Notes: generated by a model not told the origin, from the letters alone. Positions 8,600 through 17,792 are shown, counted from the stretch's first letter. The stretch is 64,000 bases of DNA from Clostridium sp. CF012 (GCF_018861755.1 NZ_JAHLEF010000001.1:248001-312000), one strand, 5' to 3'. A program made the numbers and translations.

Positions 8600-10201
8600 T
8601 TGAAAATTGCCGCTATCTACTCAAGAAAATCACTAATTACAACAAAAGGCGAATCAATGCTTAACCAAATTGAACTATGTAAGCATGAAGGCAATCATTT
8701 AGGCATTGATAAATTTATAATATACGAAGATGAAGGTTTTTCAGGAAAAGATATTAAAAGACCTCAGTTTCAGAAAATGCTATGTGCTGCAAAGGAAAAA
8801 GAATTTAATGTACTTATTTGTTATAGACTAGATAGAATTAGTAGAAATATATCCGATTTTTCTACTCTTATAAATGAATTAGATAGTCTGCATATTAGCT
8901 TTATAAGTGTTAATGAGCAATTTGATACTTCCACTCCCATGGGACGTGCCATGATGTATATTGCCTCTGTTTTTGCACAGCTGGAACGTGAAACTATTGG
9001 TGAGCGTGTAAGAGACAATATGCTGGAGCTAGCTAAAAGTGGAAGATGGCTAGGTGGCCAAACACCTTTAGGCTATGAAAGCAAAAAAATGACCTATTTA
9101 GATTCTCAGTTCAAAGAAAAAACTATGTACACCCTATCCCCTATAAAAGAAGAGTTAGCTGTTGTAAATTTTATATACGACAAATATTTACAGTATAAAT
9201 CTATTAACCAAGTTTTTATCTGCGTTTTCCAACAAAATATCAAGACAAAAAATGGAGCTGACTTTAACAAGAAAAGAATTCAGCTTATATTAAGAAATCC
9301 CCTCTATGTTAGAGCAAATGAAGCTGTTATGAAACATCTTGAATTTATTGGAATAAATGTTATGGGAAAAGCTGATGATAACCATGGCATTTTAACTTAT
9401 AACAAAAGTAAAGGTACTAGAATTAAAAGGGATATACGGGAATGGATAGCTGCTATTTCTACACATGAAGGGATTATTGATGCCCCTATTTGGCTTATGA
9501 TTCAAGAAATATTAGATGGAAATAAAAACAAAGCCCCACGCCTTGGAACCTCCGCAGCTGCTTTGCTTACTGGAATTTTAAAGTGTTCTAAATGCGGTAA
9601 AAGTATGATCGTTAAGCATGGACATATTAGTGCACAAACCAATAAGAAAATTCAATACTATGTTTGTAGTACTAAAGATTATTCAAGAGGCCTACGATGT
9701 AACAATCCCAATATCCGCGTAGATGAACTTGAATCACTAGTTATTGATAATTTAAAAAATGTGGCAATGGACAAAAATGTTCTATTAGAAGAGTTAAATA
9801 AAATTAAATCTGCTATGTCAAATAATAATTTTATGCAATGTGAAATGGATAATCTACCAGCACAAATAAAAATAAAGCAATCTCAAATAGATATTCTAAT
9901 TAGCCAGTTATCTTTTGATAATGAAATATCAAAATATATAAGGCCACAAATTTTGAAATTGGGAGATGAATTAGAAAACCTCAAAGATAAATATGAAAAC
10001 TTAAAAGCTACTTCCTATAAATATAAAGACTGTAAATGGGACGCAAATAAATTTCTATATTCCTTAAGTAACTTTTCTTCCCTGGTAACTGTGTTGGATT
10101 TCAATAATAAACGCCTATTAATCAATAGTGTTATTGATTCAATATATTGGGATGGTAATAAAGGTGTCATTAAAATAAATCCATTATCTTTAAAACCATA
10201 A
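8600..10201 (+). CDS. Large serine recombinase (integrase/excisionase of the 5.5-kb element)
   Basis: This 533-residue protein starts at TTG (8600) behind AAGGAG. The N-terminal resolvase domain has the nucleophile in YSRKS (Ser11) and conserved CYRLDRISRN and ASVFAQLERETIGERV motifs. The central recombinase domain is followed by a zinc ribbon (CSKCGKSM ... CSTKDYSRGLRC, about residues 331-372) and a C-terminal coiled-coil region. Large serine recombinases catalyse attP x attB integration, and excision usually needs a separate directionality factor. The gene ends 24 bp before the right attachment core, the usual place for such an integrase. I infer that it moves this element. Confidence 0.93.
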   Translation: MKIAAIYSRKSLITTKGESMLNQIELCKHEGNHLGIDKFIIYEDEGFSGKDIKRPQFQKMLCAAKEKEFNVLICYRLDRISRNISDFSTLINELDSLHISFISVNEQFDTSTPMGRAMMYIASVFAQLERETIGERVRDNMLELAKSGRWLGGQTPLGYESKKMTYLDSQFKEKTMYTLSPIKEELAVVNFIYDKYLQYKSINQVFICVFQQNIKTKNGADFNKKRIQLILRNPLYVRANEAVMKHLEFIGINVMGKADDNHGILTYNKSKGTRIKRDIREWIAAISTHEGIIDAPIWLMIQEILDGNKNKAPRLGTSAAALLTGILKCSKCGKSMIVKHGHISAQTNKKIQYYVCSTKDYSRGLRCNNPNIRVDELESLVIDNLKNVAMDKNVLLEELNKIKSAMSNNNFMQCEMDNLPAQIKIKQSQIDILISQLSFDNEISKYIRPQILKLGDELENLKDKYENLKATSYKYKDCKWDANKFLYSLSNFSSLVTVLDFNNKRLLINSVIDSIYWDGNKGVIKINPLSLKP

Positions 10202-10224
10202 GTTAATTGTCGCAGTTTAGTGTG

Positions 10225-10278
10225 TCAAGGACAAAATTCACTTCCTACATCAATACAATCGTAGGGTTCATAACTCAT
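10225..10278 (-). pseudogene. Detached N-terminal 17 codons of the PyrK-like gene
   Basis: ATG at 10278 has an ideal site (AGGAGG, 8 bases upstream) and encodes MSYEPYDCIDVGSEFCP, followed at once by TGA supplied by element DNA. The sequence ends in the core shared with 4733-4740, where the main part of the gene resumes with CHLAETGDC. As things stand the promoter here drives only a 17-residue peptide and then antisense transcription into the recombinase gene. Confidence 0.85.
10226..10233. other. Right attachment core (attR-type)
   Basis: CAAGGACA, identical to 4733-4740. The element arm to the left (10210-10225) is TCGCAGTTTAGTGTGT. Host sequence coding for the PyrK-like N-terminus lies to the right. 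In the joined circle the symmetry centre falls between 10232 and 10233, at a CA dinucleotide inside the core. Confidence 0.82.
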
Positions 10279-10417
10279 AAATATAACCTCCTAAGCACTA
10301 TACTATTAAAATATTTATAACTCTAAAAATTGTTACAAGTAAATAATAATAGTTAACGATATTAGAAGAGTATCTAGTCACTTTCTAAATAATTACTTTT
10401 AAATTTCTTAATAATTA

Positions 10418-10454
10418 AATAAATAAAAGAGTCTTTTGGGCTCTTTTATTTATT
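10418..10454. terminator. Terminator overlapping the stop of the carboxypeptidase gene
   Basis: AATAAATAAAAGAG (10418-10431) pairs with CTCTTTTATTTATT (10441-10454), a 14-bp stem with a 9-base loop. The right arm contains the TAA stop of the gene at 10446. Confidence 0.85.
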
Positions 10455-11576
10455 AGGGATAATAAAATTCACAATTTTATCAAATTTTTGTCTAAAGATA
10501 TTTTTCTTTGCCACAGAGTTTTTAGTTATTAGAGCTTCTGTAAATAGGAGTTTACTATTTGAATATACATCTACCCTACCAATTTTTTCGCCCAACTTTA
10601 CTGGAGCCATTATCTCATATAGGGGCTTTTTAATTTTAATCTCAATTTTTCCATCCTTCTTTACTGGAATTATAATATCTCTTTTACTTACTAATTGGAT
10701 CTTAGATGCTCCATTCTTTATATTAATAGAATCCAAAATATCATCTTTACTAATTAGTTTCTTATATTCATAATTTTTTTCTACATATTTACTTATTCTT
10801 TCAGTTTCTTTCCATCTAGGGGTACAATTTAAAGTAATTATAATAACTTCTCTATTTTGAATTTTAACAGAAGTAACTAAACATTTACCTGCCTTTCCAG
10901 TAAAACCTGTTTTTACTCCTGTAGCATTTGGTAAAAGATATAGAATTTTATTTATATTATGGTAACTTCTATTAAACCCATATTCTTTAGCATCAATATC
11001 TTTCGAACTTACTATATCATTAAATAGTTTTATTTCTTTAGCCTTTGCAGTAATTAGAGCTAAATCATAGGCCGTAGAGTAATGATTAGTACTATCTAAT
11101 CCATGAGGAGATTCAAAATTGCTATTTAATAATCCAATTTCTAATGCGTACTCATTCATAAGCTTTAAAAACTCATCAACGCTCCCACTTATTCCCTCTG
11201 CGATGGTGATTGCTGCATCATTTCCTGACCTTAACATAAGTCCATATAATAATTCTTTTAATGTTACTTCTTCTCCACTTTTTAACCCTATTTCTGAACC
11301 ACGTATAGATGCTGCCTTTTCTGAGACAATCATCTTTTTCTCTAAATTCCCACATTTAATTGCAACAAGCGCAGTTATTATCTTTGTAGTGCTTGCAATT
11401 TCAATGGGAGTGTATGCATTTTTTTCATATAAAACAATTTTTGTATCAGCGTCTATCGCTATAGCACTTATAGCGTTAACATATATATCCTCACCATACA
11501 CATTTTGAATTAATGATGTGAATATAAGAACTAAACATAAAGTAAATGATAAAAATATTTTAAATTTCTTCTTCAT
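10446..11576 (-). CDS. D-alanyl-D-alanine carboxypeptidase (S11 family, penicillin-binding)
   Basis: This 376-residue exported protein begins with a signal peptide (Lys-rich start, hydrophobic residues 5-25). It has the three S11 active-site motifs: STTK (serine nucleophile, about residue 62), SGN (RSGNDAA, about 117-119) and KTG (GVKTGFTG, about 220). A C-terminal PBP5-type beta domain follows. It trims the terminal D-alanine of peptidoglycan stem peptides outside the membrane. Similar enzymes (DacF/DacB) set spore cortex cross-linking in Bacillus, and the nearby sporulation genes fit that. A second paralogue lies at 14360-15541. Confidence 0.92.
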   Translation of the reverse strand: MKKKFKIFLSFTLCLVLIFTSLIQNVYGEDIYVNAISAIAIDADTKIVLYEKNAYTPIEIASTTKIITALVAIKCGNLEKKMIVSEKAASIRGSEIGLKSGEEVTLKELLYGLMLRSGNDAAITIAEGISGSVDEFLKLMNEYALEIGLLNSNFESPHGLDSTNHYSTAYDLALITAKAKEIKLFNDIVSSKDIDAKEYGFNRSYHNINKILYLLPNATGVKTGFTGKAGKCLVTSVKIQNREVIIITLNCTPRWKETERISKYVEKNYEYKKLISKDDILDSINIKNGASKIQLVSKRDIIIPVKKDGKIEIKIKKPLYEIMAPVKLGEKIGRVDVYSNSKLLFTEALITKNSVAKKNIFRQKFDKIVNFIIPNK

Positions 11577-11696
11577 AATTTCACCTCTTTCTATATTAGT
11601 AGATAATTTTCAGCACCTATAAATAATAATGAATAACTGATTTTTTTATAGATTTCTGGGCATAATACCAATTAATAGGCATACTGGGAGGTTAAC

Positions 11697-12281
11697 ATGT
11701 TTAAATGTATAATATTGTTTCTTTTAACCTTAACAATTATATTATTTCCAATCCCTTTGAAAATAACTCTTAAATATAGGAACAAAGTTTTGGAAATTTA
11801 TATATATAATAAAAAAATAAAGGCGAAAAGCCCTTCGAAAGATAAAGTAAATTCTAAAATAAAAACTATCGAAAAAGGAATCGCAAAGATCGATTTTTTT
11901 AAATCATTAACTTATAACGATATAAAATTAATTATTTACAAAATTGTGAATTTAAAATTCAAGCCAACAATGATTTTAAATACTCATTTAGAATATGGAT
12001 CTGATGATGCCGCATTTGTAGCTATTTTATACGGCCTAATTCATACTTCCTATAGTTTTATGTATTTGCTATTGCAAAATTTTGTTAAAGTAAAAAAAAT
12101 AGATCTTAAAGCTACCCCTCATTTCGAAGAAAGTGATTTTAATTTAGAAATTTCGAGTATAATTTATACCAATTTAGGAAAAATTATTTATATGTCATTT
12201 ATAATGATAAGTTGCCTTATAAATATTAAGCATAAAAAAGCAAATTTGATAAAATATAAAGGAGGGAATGTACATGGATAA
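11697..12281 (+). CDS. DUF2953-type membrane-associated protein (YtfI-like)
   Basis: This 194-residue protein has an N-terminal hydrophobic segment (residues 1-22) and further hydrophobic stretches near 110-125 and 160-178. The rest is basic. It overlaps the next gene slightly and precedes the gerW/ytfJ-like gene, the same pair as ytfI-ytfJ in Bacillus, which is the main ground for the name. The function is unknown, with a role in sporulation or germination presumed from the neighbour. Confidence 0.7.
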   Translation: MFKCIILFLLTLTIILFPIPLKITLKYRNKVLEIYIYNKKIKAKSPSKDKVNSKIKTIEKGIAKIDFFKSLTYNDIKLIIYKIVNLKFKPTMILNTHLEYGSDDAAFVAILYGLIHTSYSFMYLLLQNFVKVKKIDLKATPHFEESDFNLEISSIIYTNLGKIIYMSFIMISCLINIKHKKANLIKYKGGNVHG

Positions 12282-12699
12282 TCATCCAATTGAAAATTTA
12301 ATGAGAACCACTATGGAAAGTATAAAAGATATGATAGATGTGAACACCATTGTAGGAGATCCTGTAGAATCTATAGATGGTACTACAATTATCCCTATTT
12401 CAAGAGTATGTGTTGGTTTTGCATCTGGAGGTAGTGAATTTAACAATAATATTAAACCTAGTGTTTCAAGCGATAAATACCCTTTCGGCGGTGGTTCTGG
12501 GGCCGGAGTTACAGTTAGGCCTGTTGCCTTTTTAGTTGTTAAAAACGATTCAGTAAGACTGCTATCTGTAGATCAACAAAATACATATGATAGAATCGTT
12601 GATACTGTACCACAAGTTATTGATATTATTAAAAGTATGTTTAAAGATAAAGTTGATAAGCATGCAGAAAATGAAGACAGTGAAAAGTGCGATGAATAA
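12274..12699 (+). CDS. gerW: GerW-family sporulation protein (YtfJ-like)
   Basis: This 141-residue protein has the glycine-rich central region typical of the family (GFASGGSEF, then FGGGSGAGVTVRPVAFLVV). In Bacillus, GerW/YtfJ is a forespore protein needed for L-alanine-triggered germination. An ATG at 12268 lies too close to GGAGGGA, so I prefer ATG at 12274, which has a normal spacing. It is coupled to the YtfI-like gene and followed by a very strong terminator. Confidence 0.87.
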   Translation: MDNHPIENLMRTTMESIKDMIDVNTIVGDPVESIDGTTIIPISRVCVGFASGGSEFNNNIKPSVSSDKYPFGGGSGAGVTVRPVAFLVVKNDSVRLLSVDQQNTYDRIVDTVPQVIDIIKSMFKDKVDKHAENEDSEKCDE

Positions 12700-12718
12700 C
12701 TTACTATAAAAATCTCTA

Positions 12719-12769
12719 AAACCCCACCATAATAAGGTTTATATTAAATGCTTTATTATGGTGGGGTTT
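12719..12769. terminator. Strong bidirectional terminator between gerW and scpB
   Basis: A 17-bp perfect stem, AAACCCCACCATAATAA (12719-12735) with TTATTATGGTGGGGTTT (12753-12769), at a convergent gene junction. Confidence 0.92.
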
Positions 12770-12800
12770 AATTTTACATTTGTATACCTTTTAAAAATAG

Positions 12801-13400
12801 TTATTCTGCTTCATTACTTTCATTATTTGTTTGTAAATTCTCACTGCTAAAATCCTCTAAAGATGGCATTTCAGACAGACTATAAAAACTAAAATGTTTA
12901 AGAAACTCATCTGTAGTTACATAAATAATTGGCCTTCCAGGAACATTTTTTCTTCCACTTTCTTCAATTAGCTTTTTTTCAGATAAGGTATAGATCGCTC
13001 TATCACTCTTAACACCCCTTATATCCTCGATTTCCACTCTGGTTATAGGTTGTTTATATGCAATTATTGCTAGAGTTTCAAGTGAAGCCTGAGATAATGA
13101 TTGTCTAATATTCGTCTTTAATAGTTTTTGAACGTATGCACTATTACAAGGTTTTGTAACAAATTGATATTGATCATTAGTTATTATAATTTTAATTCCT
13201 CTGTCCTCTTCTTCATATTTTACTATCAATTCATTTATTAGTTCTCTTGTAAAATCATTGCTGCATTCTAATATATTTGCTATTTCCGTTAGTTTCAATG
13301 AATCTCCAGCAACAAACAACAAGGATTCGATAATAGAAAAATATATTTTTTTAGTAGAAACCTCTTCAATGTCTAATTGTTTAATATTAAATTCCTTCAT
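12801..13400 (-). CDS. scpB: ScpB, segregation and condensation protein B
   Basis: This 199-residue kleisin-partner protein has two winged-helix regions. [13 protein letters not shown] near the N-terminus and [23 protein letters not shown] in the middle are typical of the family. It dimerises on ScpA and helps the SMC complex condense and segregate chromosomes. It lies one base downstream of scpA. Confidence 0.93.
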   Translation of the reverse strand: MKEFNIKQLDIEEVSTKKIYFSIIESLLFVAGDSLKLTEIANILECSNDFTRELINELIVKYEEEDRGIKIIITNDQYQFVTKPCNSAYVQKLLKTNIRQSLSQASLETLAIIAYKQPITRVEIEDIRGVKSDRAIYTLSEKKLIEESGRKNVPGRPIIYVTTDEFLKHFSFYSLSEMPSLEDFSSENLQTNNESNEAE

Positions 13401-13401
13401 G

Positions 13402-14142
13402 TTAATTTATCCTTTCTAAATATATATCTTTAAATGTACTTTCTTGAATTACTCTAACGCTTCTAATTTTTATTAGTTCAAGCAATGCTAAAAATGTAAC
13501 AATAACTTCTATTTTTGATGAATATCCAATTATTAGCTTTGAAAAGTAGACTTTTCCAAATAAATCAAGTGCTTCTTTCAATTCTTCCATTTTATCTTCT
13601 ATTTTGTATTCATCCACTAATATTTTTTTATTTATAATATTATCAACGTTCATTTTATTTATATATTGTTGCATTAAATTGTTGTACAAATTATATAAAT
13701 CAAGCATTGTAACATTTTTCAGAAAATCTATTTCTTTAATATTTTTATTATCTTCTTCGATTATTTCAGGTTTCTTACTAAACATTATACCTGCTCCCTG
13801 CTCTAGTCTCTTTAGATTTTCAGCTATCCCTTTGTATTTCCTATATTCTATTAGCTTACTTAGCAATTCCGCTTCTACATCAATTTCTTCTTCTTTACTA
13901 TTTTCCTCTTTATTTTTCGGTAGCAATCGTTTGGATTTAATTTGGATTAAAGTTGCAGCTATAACAACGAACTCTGAAGTTACCTCTAAATCCATTTCAC
14001 TCATAGTTTTAAGATATTCCAGATACTGATTTGTGATTTCATAAATATTAATATCATATATATTCATCTCATTTTTCTTAATAAGATGCAATAGCAAGTC
14101 AAAAGGACCCTCAAAATTAGTTACTTTTATACTTAATGGCAT
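13402..14142 (-). CDS. scpA: ScpA, segregation and condensation protein A (kleisin)
   Basis: This 246-residue kleisin bridges the SMC heads. The N-terminus contains the family signature [17 protein letters not shown] followed by [14 protein letters not shown]. An acidic, variable middle and a C-terminal winged helix complete it. A GTG at 14148 is possible, but AGGAGCG is properly spaced only for the ATG at 14142. It is transcribed ahead of scpB. Confidence 0.93.
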   Translation of the reverse strand: MPLSIKVTNFEGPFDLLLHLIKKNEMNIYDINIYEITNQYLEYLKTMSEMDLEVTSEFVVIAATLIQIKSKRLLPKNKEENSKEEEIDVEAELLSKLIEYRKYKGIAENLKRLEQGAGIMFSKKPEIIEEDNKNIKEIDFLKNVTMLDLYNLYNNLMQQYINKMNVDNIINKKILVDEYKIEDKMEELKEALDLFGKVYFSKLIIGYSSKIEVIVTFLALLELIKIRSVRVIQESTFKDIYLERIN

Positions 14143-14293
14143 GTACACTCGCTCCTAAATAAAATTTAATTATAAAGAAATATGGCCTTTTTAAAATTTC
14201 TTTATATCAAGTTATTTTAAGTATAGTGCATCTTTTAAAAAATAACTAGTAAGTATAAAATTTATTAGCGAAAATCTTTTGTTTTATAAAAAA

Positions 14294-14331
14294 ATAGCTT
14301 TTATGCAAAGAAATTTTTGCATAGAAGCTAT
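14294..14331 (-). terminator. Terminator downstream of the second carboxypeptidase gene
   Basis: ATAGCTTnTATGCAAA pairs with TTTGCATAnAAGCTAT (one mismatch). On the minus strand the stem is followed by seven T residues. Confidence 0.88.
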
Positions 14332-14359
14332 AGTTTTATATATTACTAAATGTACTAAC

Positions 14360-15541
14360 TTAAATTGCTCTATCGAAAAGGTCAGTAAAATTGTTTTTAA
14401 TATTATTCCATACTCTAGATTTTTTAATATCTCTATCACTATAGATAACAATCTTACCGCATAATTCTTTATCAACATATATTTCACAAAATCCAATTGC
14501 TACATCTTTTTTATACTCTTTTAGACCTTCCTCTATAACAATTTTTTTGGTGATTTCATTTTTCTTACCTCTCTCAAGAGTTATAAGAAAATTTTCTTGT
14601 GCTTTAGCTATTAGAAACTTATCACCTTTTTTATTTAGTGGTATTTTTTCTAACTCTTCATCTTTTGATATCACTTTTTTAGTTTCAAATTTAGAGAATC
14701 CATAGTTCATTAACATGCTGGCATCACTATTTCTTATTTTATAAGTTGGAGCTCCCATTATTATTGCTAGCATTCTTACATTGTTTCTTACTGCGGTGGC
14801 AGATATACAGTATTTTGCCTCGCTTGTGAACCCGGTTTTAAGTCCATCGCAGCCATCAAAAAATCTAACAAGCTTATTGTGATTAACAAGACCTATGGGA
14901 GACTTTCTACCCTCAGTAATAGTTTCCATATAAGTTCCTGAATATTTCAATATTTTAGGATGTTTTAATAGTTCTCTAGACATAATTGAAATATCATAGG
15001 CAGAGGTAAAATGTCCATCTGCACTGAGTCCTGTACAGTTTTTAAAAGCCGTATCTTTCATATTAAGACTTTTCGCTTTTTCATTCATCATAGTTACAAA
15101 TGCACCTTCACTGCCCCCTAAATACTCAGCCATTGCCACTGCTGCATCATTTCCAGACGCAATAGCAATCCCTTTTAATATTTCTTCCACAGTTCTAATT
15201 TCACCAGTATCAAGTATCATACTACTTCCACCCATTTTTTTTGAATTTTCACTTATCGTTATTTTATCTTGTAATTTAATCTTACCTGCCTCTATAGCCT
15301 CCATAGCGAGTAACATTGTCATTATTTTTGTTACCGAGGCCGGAGCAAATTTTTCATGAGAATTTTTTTCATATATTATCTTTCCACTAGACGGCTCCAT
15401 TAGTAGTGCTGACTTTGCTTCTACTAGAATTCCACTTTCAATCTTTTTATCTCCTTCTGCTTTTGCTGATATTGTAAAAACCTGTGATGTGAAAATTAAG
15501 GATAACATTAAACATAATAAATTTTTAATACTTCTTTTCAT
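14360..15541 (-). CDS. D-alanyl-D-alanine carboxypeptidase (S11 family)
   Basis: This 393-residue exported protein has a signal peptide (MKRSIKNLLCLMLSL...). The motifs SVTK (about residue 69), SGN (ASGNDAA, about 129) and KTG (GLKTGFTS, about 239) are all present, with a PBP5-type C-terminal domain and a basic amphipathic tail that may touch the membrane. Its place between scpAB and sporulation genes matches dacB/dacF-type enzymes that remodel spore cortex peptidoglycan. It starts with ATG behind AAGGAGGATCC. The gene symbol is left open because the two paralogues cannot be assigned from sequence alone. Confidence 0.92.
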   Translation of the reverse strand: MKRSIKNLLCLMLSLIFTSQVFTISAKAEGDKKIESGILVEAKSALLMEPSSGKIIYEKNSHEKFAPASVTKIMTMLLAMEAIEAGKIKLQDKITISENSKKMGGSSMILDTGEIRTVEEILKGIAIASGNDAAVAMAEYLGGSEGAFVTMMNEKAKSLNMKDTAFKNCTGLSADGHFTSAYDISIMSRELLKHPKILKYSGTYMETITEGRKSPIGLVNHNKLVRFFDGCDGLKTGFTSEAKYCISATAVRNNVRMLAIIMGAPTYKIRNSDASMLMNYGFSKFETKKVISKDEELEKIPLNKKGDKFLIAKAQENFLITLERGKKNEITKKIVIEEGLKEYKKDVAIGFCEIYVDKELCGKIVIYSDRDIKKSRVWNNIKNNFTDLFDRAI

Positions 15542-15703
15542 ATGGATCCTCCTTATGTTTCTTTACGCTAGACAACAATTAGTACGTGCTGTCTACCTTG
15601 CTTAAAATTTATATCATTATTTTTACCAAGTTACCACAATATTATCACTATTTATTTAAATAAATTTTAAAAAATTATTATACTCATAAAACAAAAAAAA
15701 CCT

Positions 15704-15738
15704 TCCTTCATATTTGAAAGTAGGTTTTTATTTTACTA
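15704..15738 (-). terminator. Probable terminator after the spoIIM unit
   Basis: AAAACCT...AGGTTTT with inner pairs CTTCA/TGAAG-like forms an imperfect stem around 15704-15738. On the minus strand it is followed by a long T-run. It lies below the small gene that follows spoIIM. Confidence 0.6.
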
Positions 15739-15792
15739 ATTTCTATTTGTTTTATTTCCATTATAATCTAGGTTGAGTCAATGAATCACATT

Positions 15793-16020
15793 TTATCCTT
15801 TAAAAAACAGATAAAATGTAAGAATATAGTTATAAACTAATTTATAATTTTTATCAACTAATTTGTAAACAAATATAGAATTTTTGTAAATTTTTGTATT
15901 GTTAATTAAACATTGAAGTAAGTAATCAACAGCTTTTGGCAAGAAAATCCCAATTACCATTAAAACAACAAAACATTTTATTGTTAGCATTACAAAACGC
16001 AATAACTCCTTATCCTTCAT
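15793..16020 (-). CDS. Small membrane protein downstream of spoIIM
   Basis: A 75-residue protein with one clear membrane segment (about residues 8-30). Its start overlaps the spoIIM stop by 4 bases (ATGA), which supports real, coupled translation. No family recognised. Confidence 0.55.
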   Translation of the reverse strand: MKDKELLRFVMLTIKCFVVLMVIGIFLPKAVDYLLQCLINNTKIYKNSIFVYKLVDKNYKLVYNYILTFYLFFKG

Positions 16021-16667
16021 TTACTCACGCTTCCCAAATTATTAATAAGATTCTTTATAAAATATGGTGCAATATACGATTCTATAATTATCCCTATAAA
16101 CAAGAACATTATTATTATAATAAATATTACGCTGTAATATATTATTCTGCTAGATATACTACTTGTCCATTGTTTATTAAACTTATCTTTAAGTAACATT
16201 ATAGAAAATTCCATCGATACTACAGATGCAAAAATAATGCATGGAATATATATTAAATTTTGAGGCAGAACCCCTAGTACTGCAATTCCAATTCCGTTTT
16301 TCCCAAGTCCACTAATCATAAAACTAAATGTAAATCCAACTGTAAATCCTTTTAATAAATCAATTATTATAATTATTGGTATTCCCACAATGGTTAAACC
16401 TAAAAACCAAAGAAAAATAATCACAGGAAGATTATTTTTAAGTGATTGGAAAAATATTAATTTATAACTAATCCCATTTGTACTCGAAGGATCAATAAAA
16501 TTCATCAAGTAATTTACTAAATCATTCTGTTCAATTTCCCCCATGTATTTCACGCTATAGATTCCTAAAATTATACCTGTAAATACACAAAGAATACTTA
16601 TAATATATAACCAAAAATTTTCTTGTATATGTTTATTTATGTTACTTATTAATGTATTAGATGACAT
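16017..16667 (-). CDS. spoIIM: SpoIIM, stage II sporulation protein M
   Basis: This 216-residue integral membrane protein has about five hydrophobic segments. The typical SpoIIM pattern is visible: an N-terminal segment, a loop, then LKNNLPVIIFLWFLG, GFTVGFTFSFMI and VLPQNLIYIPCIIFAS. In sporulating cells SpoIIM forms, with SpoIIP and SpoIID, the complex that thins septal peptidoglycan so the mother cell can engulf the forespore. A GGGGGAG ribosome site precedes the ATG. Confidence 0.92.
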   Translation of the reverse strand: MSSNTLISNINKHIQENFWLYIISILCVFTGIILGIYSVKYMGEIEQNDLVNYLMNFIDPSSTNGISYKLIFFQSLKNNLPVIIFLWFLGLTIVGIPIIIIIDLLKGFTVGFTFSFMISGLGKNGIGIAVLGVLPQNLIYIPCIIFASVVSMEFSIMLLKDKFNKQWTSSISSRIIYYSVIFIIIIMFLFIGIIIESYIAPYFIKNLINNLGSVSK

Positions 16668-16894
16668 AAATTTCTCCCCCTTTGTTAATCATTTTTCATA
16701 TTTAATGTGCTCATAATATATTGTAAAATTTGATGTAAATAACTATAAAATGAATATTATAACTTATTTCATATTTATGATTACAAAGAGGATTATATGC
16801 ATATTTAGTTTAATTTTTTAAGTATGAGATTGCTGCTGAAATATTTCTAAAAAAATACAACCTATATGTATAGTTCACATAGGTTGTATTTTTA

Positions 16895-17710
16895 TTAACT
16901 TACTCTATTTTGTAATCTTAATTTATCGGCTACCATAGCTATAAACTCACTATTTGTTGGTTTACCTTTAGCATTGTGTATAGTGTATCCAAATATCTTA
17001 TTTATAGTTTCAACTTGACCACGACCCCATGCTACTTCTATAGCATGTCTTATTGCTCTCTCTACTCTACTAGCAGTTGTATTGAATTTTTTAGCAATAG
17101 ATGGATATAACTCTTTTGTTACCGCAGATAAGAGTTCAATGTCATTCACTACCATAGTGATCGCTTCTCTTAGATACATATATCCTTTAATATGAGCTGG
17201 AACACCAATTTCATGAATTATACCCGTGATTTCAGCTTCTAAGTCCATTGGCTCATTACGATTAGTTTTTCGAGGTTCAGTTGTGTCAATGAAAGAAATT
17301 GATTTCTTACTATTATCACTAGAAATTGTATTATTAAACATTTGTCTTATTCTCTTTGTAAAAACGTCCATGTCGAAAGGTTTCACTACATAGTAATCTG
17401 CTCCCAAAGTAATTGCTCTTTGTGTTATTTTATCTTGACCTACCGCTGATAAAACTATTATTTTAGGTATTGGATCAAGATCCATGCTGCCTAGTCTCTC
17501 TAATACACCTAGACCATCTAAATGAGGCATTATTATGTCTAGTACTACTAAATCAGGTTTTCTCTCTTTTATTAACTTAAGAGCCTCTATCCCATCTTTT
17601 GCTATGCCCGTAACCACAATATCCCTTTGGCTTAACAAATAATCATTTAATATATTACAGAATTCTTTATTATCATCTGCAATAAGCACACTAATTCTAG
17701 TTTCTTCCAT
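16895..17710 (-). CDS. spo0A: Spo0A, master regulator of sporulation
   Basis: This 271-residue response regulator has a receiver domain with DD at 12-13, the phosphoacceptor Asp58 in VVLDIIMP, and the conserved Lys in VVKPFDMD. The C-terminal DNA-binding domain has the recognition-helix region [20 protein letters not shown] and ends with the [14 protein letters not shown] motif. The frame could be extended 16 codons upstream, but AAGGGGGAG is placed correctly for the ATG at 17710. When phosphorylated it controls entry into sporulation and, in clostridia, solvent formation. A sigma-H promoter overlapping an 0A box lies upstream. Confidence 0.97.
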   Translation of the reverse strand: MEETRISVLIADDNKEFCNILNDYLLSQRDIVVTGIAKDGIEALKLIKERKPDLVVLDIIMPHLDGLGVLERLGSMDLDPIPKIIVLSAVGQDKITQRAITLGADYYVVKPFDMDVFTKRIRQMFNNTISSDNSKKSISFIDTTEPRKTNRNEPMDLEAEITGIIHEIGVPAHIKGYMYLREAITMVVNDIELLSAVTKELYPSIAKKFNTTASRVERAIRHAIEVAWGRGQVETINKIFGYTIHNAKGKPTNSEFIAMVADKLRLQNRVS

Positions 17711-17763
17711 ATTATAACTCCCCCTTACAAATAAATTCCTATTTCCATAACTTAACAAATTAT

Positions 17764-17792
17764 AAATTCGACAAAAGAATTTTAATTCCTTC
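17764..17792 (-). promoter_or_regulatory. Sigma-H promoter of spo0A with overlapping 0A box
   Basis: On the minus strand GAAGGAATT (17792-17784), 11 bases, then GTCGAATTT (17772-17764) fits the sigma-H consensus RnAGGAwww / RnnGAATww. TGTCGAA, the Spo0A binding box, occupies 17773-17767 and overlaps the -10 element. This suggests direct autoregulation of spo0A by Spo0A. Confidence 0.75.

Larger units (their letters stand above)
4733..10233. mobile_element. 5.5-kb serine-recombinase element splitting the PyrK-like gene
   Basis: The element is flanked by the 8-bp direct repeat CAAGGACA (4733-4740 and 10226-10233), giving a unit of 5493 bp. It encodes a PAP2 phosphatase, a ClpE-like AAA+ protein, a 49-residue protein and, at the right end, a large serine recombinase transcribed toward the boundary. 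Both halves of the interrupted gene are on the minus strand in correct order, so this is an insertion and not an inversion. Joining the outside flanks gives GAATTTTGTCCTTGCCATCTG, reading E-F-C-P-C-H-L in frame. Joining the inside flanks gives an imperfect inverted repeat, the expected form of a serine-integrase attP. There are no transfer or replication genes. Confidence 0.87.

Noticed and set aside
4733-10233. Inversion instead of insertion as the cause of the split PyrK-like gene
   Set aside because: Both gene parts and both core repeats have the same orientation, so only insertion or excision explains the layout.
14279-14496. Overlapping short frames on both strands
   Set aside because: They are shadows of the carboxypeptidase gene end and its terminator hairpin.
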